Assembly (NCBI GenBank): GCA_046729895.1
Contig: JBKPHP010000114.1
Span: forward strand, 1 to 13,083
DNA length: 13,083 bases
Reading direction: 5' to 3'
Source: DASXBA01 sp046729895
GTDB taxonomy: Bacteria; Actinomycetota; Thermoleophilia; Solirubrobacterales; Thermoleophilaceae
Position numbers and translations under genes: made by a program. This document shows, one piece after another, positions 7,181 to 12,689 of this stretch. The notes beneath the pieces are model-generated. The model searched no databases and was not told the DNA's origin. It was given only the letters and a program-made list of their open reading frames with translations. Each line of letters opens with the position of its first letter. The stretch's first letter is position 1.

Positions 7181-8039
7181 TCAGAGGTCGATGTCAGCGT
7201 AGATCGCGGCGTGGTCGGAGGCGGCGTGCGTCGCGCTCGTCATCGTCTCGTAGTGGGGGAACAGCGTGCCGTGCTTTCCGCCCCAGACGCCCTTGCGGAA
7301 GACCGCGCCGCCGGTGGCTCTTGCGAAGAGGGCTGGGGTTAGGAGGACGTAGTCGATCTTCTGGGACTTCGTTCCGTTGGCGTAGGTGCCCGGCCGGCCG
7401 TCGTCCGTGAACTTCGGGTGCGTCGAGATGTCGCGCAGGCCGGTGTCCGAGAACAGCGGGCTGAGCGGGTCGGAGCCGGGCGTGTCGTTCAGGTCGCCGA
7501 CGACGGCGATGTGCTGCTCGCCCTGCTTCTTCAGGCGCCTGACTATCTGCGCCACGCGGGCGGCCTGAGCCTTGCGGGTGGCGTTCGACTCGCTGGCCTT
7601 GCCGTAGCCCTTGCTCTTGAAGTGGTTCACGAGCACGACCAGCCGCTTGCCGGACTTGGTGGCGAGCGTGTACTCGGGGCAGTCGCGGCCGAAGATCTGA
7701 TCGCCCGGGTCATCGTCGACGTGCGAGCGGATCGCCGCGATCTCCCAGGGGCCCTTGGTGAGGAGGCCGACGTCCGGACTTCGGCCGCTTGGTGAGGCGC
7801 CCGCGGTTCTGGCGTAGTCGGGCCCAGTCGCTCTTCTTGTAGTCGTCCCTCTCGAGCCCGAGCTCCTTCAGCAGCTGGATGATCTTCTGCTTGTCGGCCG
7901 GGCCGTAGGTCGCCTGGTTCAGCAGCTTGTTGATCGCCGTGTAGCGCTCCAAGATGAGCCGGCCTTCGTCCCAGCTGGGCAGGTTGAGCGCCTTGGCGCG
8001 CTCGAACATGTTCTCGACGTTGAAGGAGGCGATCCGCAT
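7181..8039 (-). pseudogene. Endonuclease/exonuclease/phosphatase-family protein, internally deleted and frameshifted
   Basis: The 5' part (8039 to ~7775) encodes MRIASFNVENMFERAK, the first strand with the conserved Asn, then ~85 residues to NRGRLTKRPKSG. The 3' part (~7795 to 7181, another frame) encodes DVGLLTKGPWEIAAIRSH, then VNHFKSKG (catalytic His), VVGDLNDTPGSDP (Asp/Asn pair), KIDYVLLTP and ASDHAAIY (final Asp-His). In this DNase-I-like fold a metal-binding Glu lies between the first Asn motif and the DVGLL strand. That whole segment, plausibly around a hundred residues, is absent. So a deletion removed the middle and joined the ends out of frame near 7770-7790. The product cannot form an active site. 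If functional it would have been a Mg-dependent nuclease or phosphodiesterase. Confidence 0.85.
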
Positions 8040-8129
8040 GGGCCTGGCTCAGGATCCTCGGGACGGTTAATGGCGGAGAAGGGTGTGAAAGGGGGCCGCG
8101 CGTGAGAGCGCCAAGGCCCATTCCTGGGC

Positions 8130-8379
8130 GGCCCCGAATCCATAATCGCCGGCAGCTCCTCGAAGCGGGGCTTCCATCGGCTTCCGAGACCAGGTCCAGC
8201 CGGTCGAATACGAGCCGGGCGTCGACGTAGGCGGCGACCTGCGCAACATCGCCGGCGGCGTTCTGGATCTTGAAGCGCACCGCCTCCGGCGCGGGCGGCC
8301 GGCGGAGGTGCGGCAGCGCCTCATCGAGCGAGGCGCAGGGGAATTTGCCGCTGCACTTGTGGCCATTCTCTTTTGGCAT
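8130..8379 (-). pseudogene. Rad52/22-like single-strand annealing protein, N-terminal remnant, frameshifted
   Basis: The ATG at 8379 has a strong GGAGG at 8386-8390 with 6-nt spacing. The N-terminus is a short Cys-containing lead (KCSGKFPC), then LRRPPAPEAVRFKIQN and AQVAAYVDARLVFDRLDLV. The AYxDAR-x-V-x-x-RLD pattern is the N-terminal strand-helix of Rad52/22-type proteins. After LDLV the first frame loses the pattern. A second frame continues with RWKPRFEELPAIMD (about 8176-8135), matching the W-x-x-x-[FY] step that follows in the family. The rest of the annealing domain is missing: the sequence runs into the start of the phosphatase-family remnant. These proteins anneal single-stranded DNA in repair or phage/plasmid recombination. 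The family call is from motif memory and is moderate; the frameshift and truncation are directly visible. Confidence 0.55.
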
Positions 8380-8695
8380 GTCTCTCCTCCAGTTGTTGAT
8401 GGCTTGGGCACTCCACCGATCCGGTTAGGGCCGTGGCGGCGACCCACACCCATGGCGCCGAAGGGACCCCGAGCGACCCGATCAGGAGGCGCGTGTGGGT
8501 GTGGTCGCGCCGGAGCGTCCGAGGTCACGGCTACGAATTGACACCGCTGGTCGGTTCAGTTGTCGCCCGCCGGGCAGGACTCACCACCCTGCCCGGCGGG
8601 ATCCGTGCGCCTTGTGCCGTTCAATGCAATCTGCGTCGCGGCGTGGTGACCGCGAACGCCCAAGACAACGACCGATCAGCGAAGGGGGTGCCCGA
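8380..8695. promoter_or_regulatory. Divergent intergenic region before the LTD-TIR gene pair
   Basis: This is 316 nt without a supported gene. It includes the ribosome-binding site of the Rad52-like remnant (- strand, 8386-8390), a consensus -35-like TTGACA at 8538-8543 without a convincing -10, a perfect 13-bp inverted repeat (8566-8600), and a looser inverted repeat pairing 8440-8451 with 8497-8507. It probably carries the promoter of the LTD-TIR operon. Confidence 0.4.
8566..8600. repeat. Perfect 13-bp GC-rich inverted repeat
   Basis: CCCGCCGGGCAGG (8566-8578) and its exact reverse complement (8588-8600) are separated by a 9-nt loop. It lies 96 nt upstream of the LTD start and just downstream of a TTGACA. 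No T-tract follows, so a standard terminator is unlikely. A transcript hairpin in the leader or an operator for a dimeric repressor are the better options. Confidence 0.6.
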
Positions 8696-9088
8696 ATGCT
8701 CGGGCTCCACATCTGCAACATCGCCCCGCGTGGATACGACCGTCGCGGCGCGTGGGTCCAAGTGGCCAACAGCAGCACCCGGCCCATTCCACTGACGGGG
8801 CTTGAGATCACCGACTACACGGCCACGCAGCAACGGCCGCGCATCTACCGCTTTCCGGCCCTCAAGAGTGGGGCTGCCTTGCGGCTGCGCCCAAGGCAAA
8901 GCGCCTTCGTCTTTACCGGCCGCGGACGCAGCGGAGTGAGCGCACAAGGTGACTGGTTGCTGTTCGCTGGGCGCTCGGCGTCGGTCCGAAACAACGACGG
9001 CGACGTCGCCTACCTGCGCGACCGGCGCGGGCGCATCCTCGACTCCCGCACCGTTGGCCAACCGGCCCGGCATCCGAACGGCCACTAG
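8696..9088 (+). CDS. Lamin-tail-domain (LTD) protein
   Basis: This 130-residue protein is almost entirely one bacterial lamin-tail domain, an Ig-like beta sandwich. Family landmarks are LHICNIAPRG at the start, GAWVQVANSS (~18-27), PLTGLEITDY (32-41), a YRFPALKSGAALRL strand (51-64), the FTGRGRSG loop (73-80), and the closing RNNDGDVAYLRDRRG (98-112) followed by LDS. There is no signal peptide or membrane segment, unlike secreted LTD nucleases, so it should be cytosolic. The ATG at 8696 follows a GGGGG stretch; a longer open frame to 8495 has no family pattern. It ends 9 nt before the DUF1883-TIR gene, so the two are likely co-transcribed and may act together. In that setting LTD could be a binding or sensing partner; this is inference. 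Confidence 0.85.
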   Translation: MLGLHICNIAPRGYDRRGAWVQVANSSTRPIPLTGLEITDYTATQQRPRIYRFPALKSGAALRLRPRQSAFVFTGRGRSGVSAQGDWLLFAGRSASVRNNDGDVAYLRDRRGRILDSRTVGQPARHPNGH

Positions 9089-9097
9089 GAGCCCGCG

Positions 9098-9886
9098 ATG
9101 GATTACTCCTATTACGACCTCGGACAGCGCAAGCGAGGCGAGACGGTCGAGGTCGAGCTTTCGGGCAGTGCTGCCAACGTCCTACTGCTCGACAGTTCGA
9201 ACTACTCAGCCTTCCGAGCCGGGCGGGCCCATCGCTACATCGGCGGGCTTTTCACGCAGTCTCCGATCCTGCTGACGATCCCGCGCAGCGGCCGCTGGTA
9301 TGTGGTCATTCACATGGCGGGCCTGCGCGGGACGGTCCGTCACCGGATCCGGATGCTGCCCCAAGCCCTGCCAGAGGTCCGAATTCAGCGCCGTCCCGAC
9401 CTCTCCTCGATCATCCGCGATGTCGCGGAGCCGGACCCGGAAGCGCCACTACCGGAGACGGCTCAGGAGTACGACGTCTTCATCTCGCATGCCACAGAAG
9501 ACAAGGCCGGTGTCGTGCGAGCACTGGCGCACGCCCTTCGCGAGCGTGACGTCCGAGTCTGGTACGACGAGTTCGAGCTGCGCATTGGAGACAGTCTCCG
9601 CCGCAAGATCGACGCCGGTCTTGCTCGAAGCCGTTTCGGGTTGGTCGTGGTCTCCCACGCGTTCTTCGCCAAGAACTGGTCGCAATACGAGCTGGACGGC
9701 CTCGTCAGTTTGGAGATGGCTGGCCGTCAGGGCATCCTCCCGGTGTGGCACGAGATCACGAAGGACGAAGTGGTGGGCTACAGCCCCACGCTGGCCGACA
9801 AGGTGGCGTTGAGTACGTCCCTCTACACGGTCGAGGAGATCGCCGAGGAGATCGCCAACGTCGTTACCGCGGCACCCGCGGCCTAG
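9098..9886 (+). CDS. DUF1883-TIR domain protein, putative NAD-cleaving effector
   Basis: This is a 262-residue two-domain protein. Residues 1-88 match DUF1883: YYDLGQRKRGETVEVEL, AANVLLLDSSNYSAFR, RYIGG and SGRWYVVIHMAGLRGTVR. After a Pro/Glu linker, 123-262 is a TIR domain with EYDVFISHATEDK, VWYDEFELRIGDSLRRKID, SRFGLVVVSHAFFAKNW and QYELDGL. E198, in the NWSQYEL turn, sits where the catalytic Glu of NADase TIR domains lies. Bacterial TIR proteins cleave NAD+ or make signalling nucleotides in antiphage and cell-death systems. This one has no transmembrane segment. The ATG at 9098 follows GGAG (9088-9091), which overlaps the LTD stop, pointing to an operon. The DUF1883-TIR fusion is a known architecture; its trigger is unknown to me. 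The 3' end overlaps the opposing CHC2 gene by 23 bp. Confidence 0.93.
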   Translation: MDYSYYDLGQRKRGETVEVELSGSAANVLLLDSSNYSAFRAGRAHRYIGGLFTQSPILLTIPRSGRWYVVIHMAGLRGTVRHRIRMLPQALPEVRIQRRPDLSSIIRDVAEPDPEAPLPETAQEYDVFISHATEDKAGVVRALAHALRERDVRVWYDEFELRIGDSLRRKIDAGLARSRFGLVVVSHAFFAKNWSQYELDGLVSLEMAGRQGILPVWHEITKDEVVGYSPTLADKVALSTSLYTVEEIAEEIANVVTAAPAA

Positions 9887-10160
9887 TCGGATAGGAAGCC
9901 GCAACCACCTCCTGCGCCGTGGCGAAGCAGTGGCCGCGCAGCTCTCGCCCCCACGGCCCGCCCACAAGCAAACTGGCCAGGTCGTACACGCGACCGCCGC
10001 GGGAGCAGCCGAAGCACCACCAGCCGCGATCAGGCTCCGCCAAGACCTGACATGACGCATGCGCGTCGTCGTGGTCGGACAGCGGGCAGGGGATCATCCC
10101 GCCCTCGGTCGGCACCTCGACGCCGGCGAGCGCCCGGAAGTAGCTCGGCGGATCGATCAA
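9864..10160 (-). CDS. CHC2-type zinc-finger protein, primase-like
   Basis: The C-terminal part of a long - strand frame has a clear zinc-binding domain of the DnaG CHC2 kind: C25-P-L-S-D-H30, then 18 residues, then C49-F-G-C52-S-R-G-G. Downstream RVYDLASLLVGG is the usual helix that follows in primase zinc domains. I place the start at TTG 10160 because GGAGG (10167-10171 on this strand) is 6 nt upstream and the protein then begins MIDPPSYFRALAGV, a typical start for small stand-alone members. That gives 98 residues. The open frame extends further upstream, so the start could differ. The spacing C-x4-H is longer than the C-x2-H of DnaG. CHC2 domains bind template DNA; without a polymerase domain it may be an accessory or regulatory DNA-binding protein. 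It converges with the TIR gene, with a 23-bp overlap. Confidence 0.75.
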   Translation of the reverse strand: MIDPPSYFRALAGVEVPTEGGMIPCPLSDHDDAHASCQVLAEPDRGWWCFGCSRGGRVYDLASLLVGGPWGRELRGHCFATAQEVVAASYPTRPRVPR

Positions 10161-10239
10161 GGCGAGCCTCCGCCAGTTGCGCGACGCGAGCCGCGTCGGC
10201 TCGAGCTGGGACTGCGAGTCGCCGCCCCTGACTGACCGC

Positions 10240-10260
10240 GGCCCGCCGTTTCCGGCGGCC
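10240..10260. repeat. Hairpin in the divergent region before the response-regulator remnant
   Basis: GGCCCGCCG (10240-10248) pairs with CGGCGGCC (10253-10260), giving 8 bp with one bulged C and a TTTC loop. It lies 33 nt before the ATG at 10294, between divergent genes. It could be part of an operator or a leader hairpin; GC-rich DNA also makes such stems by chance. Confidence 0.35.
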
Positions 10261-10293
10261 GCCTTGGCAAACCCTAAACCGAAAGGAGTGTCG

Positions 10294-11066
10294 ATGGACG
10301 ACACGCCAACAAGGCTGCTCGTCGCCGAACGCGACGACGAGCTCCGCGAGTTCCTGGTCGACCAGTTCCTGGCCGACCGCTTCGCCACCCACGGCGCCCA
10401 GAGCGCCGAGGAGGCGCGGATCAAGCTCGCGGACTTGCACCCGAGGGTGCTCGTGCTCGGGAGTTCGAGCAGCAGCACGCGGGCTCGCCCTGCTCCGCGC
10501 CATCCGGTCTGGCGGCGACGACGGGCTGCTGGTGATCGTCGCCAGCTCGGACGGCTCGGAGCTCGCCGAGCTGCGCGCCTTTGAGGGCGGCGACAACTGC
10601 CTCCGCGAGCCGATGAGCTACCCACTGCTGCTGGCCCGGGTGCGCGCCCTCGTTCGCCGCTCCCGCGGACGCTTCGTCCCGCGACGTCGGATCGGGGCGC
10701 TGGAGGTCGATCAGCTTGAGCGGCGAGTGACCGTCGTCGAGCAGCCGGTTCACGTCTCGCGGATGGAGTTCTAGTTCCTGTCGCGGCTGGCGGCCGAGCC
10801 GACACGCGTCTACACCAAGCAGGAGCTGCTGCGCGAGGTGTGGGGCTTCAAGGCGATCGGCAATAGCCGGTGAAAAGGCTTATGCGCTCCGGCCGACACC
10901 CGGACGCTCGCGCCCACGCCTGCCGGCTGGGCAAGAAGCTCGCCCTGGCCGGCGCGCATCTCGTTCACAACGGCCGCGGGTCGGCTACCGGCTCTCGGTC
11001 GGCTCGGTGCCCGCGCCGGCGAAGCCGGCGGCGCTGGCAGCGTCGCACAACGGCCATGCGGCGTAG
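10294..11066 (+). pseudogene. OmpR-type response regulator, heavily decayed
   Basis: The ATG at 10294 follows AAAGGAG (10282-10288). The frame starts as a receiver domain (TRLLVAERDDELREFLVDQ, then PRVLVLGS), then loses the pattern near 10460-10485. A second frame resumes with GLALLRAIRSGGDDGLLVI, LREPMSYPLLLARVRALVRR and the winged-helix start VHVSRMEF. TAG follows at 10772-10774, where one base change from GAG is enough. The same frame goes on with FLSRLAAEPTRVYTKQELLR and EVWGFKAIGNSR, then TGA at 10871. A third frame gives HACRLGKKLALAGAHLVHN, and a fourth GYRLSVGSVPAPAKPAA to TAG at 11064. So at least two frameshifts, two nonsense codons and one more shift break it. The original would have been ~250 residues and would bind DNA under control of a sensor kinase, which is not present here. 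Confidence 0.88.
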
Positions 11067-11216
11067 CGCGCCGCTGCGCAGACGGAAGGCGCTCCGCCGC
11101 CGAGGCGCTGCGCGCGCGCTCGGTCCAGAAGATCAACGAGGTAGAGCTCAACACGCTCGCTCTTTGGTGCTGAGCGAGAGCCCGTACCGTCTGCCAGGGG
11201 CGCGACGCTGCGCGCT
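11067..11216 (+). other. Unassigned short stretch after the response-regulator remnant
   Basis: A short frame reads RSVQKINEVELNTLALWC before TGA, less Arg/Ala-rich than the background, and could be the tail of another lost gene. No family is recognisable and it has no start with a ribosome-binding site. I see no RNA gene or repeat here. Confidence 0.2.
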
Positions 11217-11456
11217 TTAGCTCGGTCGCTGGGTGCCGTGGTCCAGGGCAAGCAGCTCGTTATCCGACAGCTCGATCAGAGCGGCGTTGACGTTCTCGGC
11301 GCGCCACTCCTCGAGGTTGTCGCCGCGCAGCCCCATGAACACGACGTCGACCGCCTTGATGTTGCGGAGCGTCTGCCGCGCCTCGCTGAGCGCGGCCTGC
11401 ACCGCCGCGTCCGAGCTCTCGGGAGAGCTGCCCACGACCTCGATGGTCTTGGTCAC
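11217..11456 (-). CDS. Dodecin-like small protein
   Basis: The short protein VTKTIEVVGSSPESSDAAVQ, then LSEARQTLRNIKAVDVV and a C-terminal strand ENVNAALIELSD, has the dodecin pattern: strand, helix, two strands. I prefer the GTG at 11456 (79 residues) because GGAGG (11467-11471, - strand) is 10 nt upstream; a GTG at 11465 would be only 1 nt from it. Dodecins form 12-mers and store riboflavin or FMN. The Trp that stacks on the flavin, usually in a N-L-x-W-F segment, is replaced here by Ala (N-I-K-A35-V-D-V-V), so flavin binding is doubtful. The last ~15 residues (NELLALDHGTQRPS) are an extra tail. It is divergent from the membrane protein gene, with 124 nt between the starts. Confidence 0.75.
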   Translation of the reverse strand: MTKTIEVVGSSPESSDAAVQAALSEARQTLRNIKAVDVVFMGLRGDNLEEWRAENVNAALIELSDNELLALDHGTQRPS

Positions 11457-11543
11457 TCCGATCACGCCTCCTTGTCGGACTCAGGGGGAGCCTAAACCGG
11501 CCTGAGCCACCCGGAGCAAGCGATGGCGTACCCCCCGGGTGGG

Positions 11544-11572
11544 TTTACTGCCCCCTCCCCGGCGTGTAGCGT
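11544..11572 (+). promoter_or_regulatory. Predicted leaderless promoter of the membrane protein gene
   Basis: TTTACT (11544-11549), 17 nt, then TAGCGT (11567-11572) fits an actinobacterial -35/-10 pair. The ATG at 11581 is 8 nt past the -10, so transcription would begin at or next to the start codon. No ribosome-binding site precedes that ATG, which agrees with a leaderless mRNA. Confidence 0.55.
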
Positions 11573-11580
11573 TCGGGGCG

Positions 11581-12540
11581 ATGGAAGGGTCCAAGGGGGA
11601 GGCGGCCGAGCGCCACCCACCGTCGCTTCTCAAGCCCACCGGGCAGCCCCCGGTCGAGCGGGAAGCTCCACAGCCCGAGGGCCCGAAGCTTCCCCCGCTG
11701 CTCGCCTCGAGGCCGCGGGCGGCGCAGGTGGTGCTCGCCGGCCTCGTACCCGCAGGCTACGGGGCGCTCTGCGGCTGGGTGCTGGGCGTCAACGAGGTCG
11801 TATACACCGTCATGGCGGCACCCGTCGCGATCCTCGGCGGACTGGTCGCCGGCTTCGACCATCGGGGGTCGCGCTCCGGAGCCCTGCGTGGCCTGGTGGG
11901 CGGGACGCTGTTCGGCGGCTTCATCCTGATCGCCCACGAGCTGACGGGGGAGGAGGCCAAGGCGGAGCTGCCGGAGCCGGCGATCATCCTGGCGGCCGTC
12001 ACCGGCGTCATCGGCAGCCTCCTGGGCGCGCTTGGCGGCCGCTGGCGCCAGGAGATGGAGGAGCGGGGGAGACTGCTGGACCTCTCCCAGGTCTCGCCCG
12101 GTGAGCTCGTGGGCATGCTGTCGGCGCTCGTGCTGCTCGGCTCCCTGTGGCTGCCCTGGTTCACCACGAGCGAGACGAACCCGAACTCCACACTCGCCGG
12201 CGCCAGCGGCGGCGAGAGCGTCAACGCCTGGGACACCTTCGGCATGCTCGACTTGTGGCTGGTGTCCGCCTGCGCGGCGCCGTTCATCCTCACCTGGATC
12301 ATGGCCCGCGGCCACGCTCTCACCTGGCGCACGGGCGAGGTGACCATGATCGTCGGCATCGCGTACTTCGTGCTGATCCTCTGCAACGGGATCATCCTGG
12401 GACGCCCCGGCGACGGCGTTGACATCGGCCTGAGCTACGGCTATCTCGTCGCGCTGCTCGCCACGGCCGGCATGGCTGCGGCGGGCTACCTGCGCCAGGC
12501 CGTCTACACCGAGGCCCGCAAGCCACCGGGCGTCCTGTAG
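11581..12540 (+). CDS. Multi-pass membrane protein of unknown function
   Basis: A 319-residue protein. Residues 1-46 are a hydrophilic Pro/Glu-rich cytosolic stretch. About eight hydrophobic segments follow: ~48-68, 72-91, 101-119, 133-152, 174-193, 224-241, 253-273 and 284-303. A charged, basic/acidic linker (RWRQEMEERGRLLDLSQ, ~154-170) separates the first four from the last four. The loop after segment five is polar (TTSETNPNSTL) and may face outside; it follows GSLWLPWF, a motif I associate with small actinobacterial membrane hypotheticals. No transport or enzyme motif is seen and I do not recognise the family. The ATG at 11581 is preferred to an upstream one at 11539 because a -10 element lies between them. 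The gene overlaps a GTG of the following glpX fragment at its stop. Confidence 0.8.
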   Translation: MEGSKGEAAERHPPSLLKPTGQPPVEREAPQPEGPKLPPLLASRPRAAQVVLAGLVPAGYGALCGWVLGVNEVVYTVMAAPVAILGGLVAGFDHRGSRSGALRGLVGGTLFGGFILIAHELTGEEAKAELPEPAIILAAVTGVIGSLLGALGGRWRQEMEERGRLLDLSQVSPGELVGMLSALVLLGSLWLPWFTTSETNPNSTLAGASGGESVNAWDTFGMLDLWLVSACAAPFILTWIMARGHALTWRTGEVTMIVGIAYFVLILCNGIILGRPGDGVDIGLSYGYLVALLATAGMAAAGYLRQAVYTEARKPPGVL

Positions 12541-12688
12541 TGCGACCCGACACCGCCACCACCGCCGGCGCCGAGACCGGCGCCCGCGGGACGGCCACCG
12601 GCGCGACCGCAACCTCGCGCTCGAGCTGGTGCGCACCACCGAGTGCGCGGCGCTTGCCTCCGCCCGCTGGATCGGCCGGGGCGACGAG
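12540..12688 (+). pseudogene. glpX: glpX (class II fructose-1,6-bisphosphatase) N-terminal fragment
   Basis: The frame at 12605-12688 reads RDRNLALELVRTTECAAL, then ASARWIGRGDE. This is the N-terminal helix and first metal-site strand of class II fructose-1,6-bisphosphatase (GlpX), a gluconeogenic enzyme. The match stops abruptly after GRGDE, where the family continues with a K-x-x-A-D-x-A-A-V-x-A-M-R helix. A GTG at 12540, overlapping the preceding stop, could be the original start, but its Thr/Ala-rich frame (PDTATTAGAETGARGTATGA) is one base out of phase with the GlpX frame. Only ~28 of the ~330 residues normal for the family remain, so this is a remnant, probably left by a rearrangement whose breakpoint is near 12690. 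Confidence 0.7.
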
Positions 12689-12689
12689 A

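Noticed and set aside
7627..8379. Treating the whole 250-codon - strand frame from 8379 as one protein
   Set aside because: Only the first ~63 residues show a family pattern; the remainder runs out of frame through the phosphatase-family gene.
8538..8566. TTGACA as a full promoter for the LTD-TIR operon
   Set aside because: No acceptable -10 occurs at 16-18 nt downstream (TGTCGC at 17), so only the -35-like element is noted.
11545..12639. Long - strand frame of 364 codons opposite the membrane protein
   Set aside because: Composition is Arg/Gly/Ala rich without motifs, while the + strand shows regular hydrophobic segments.
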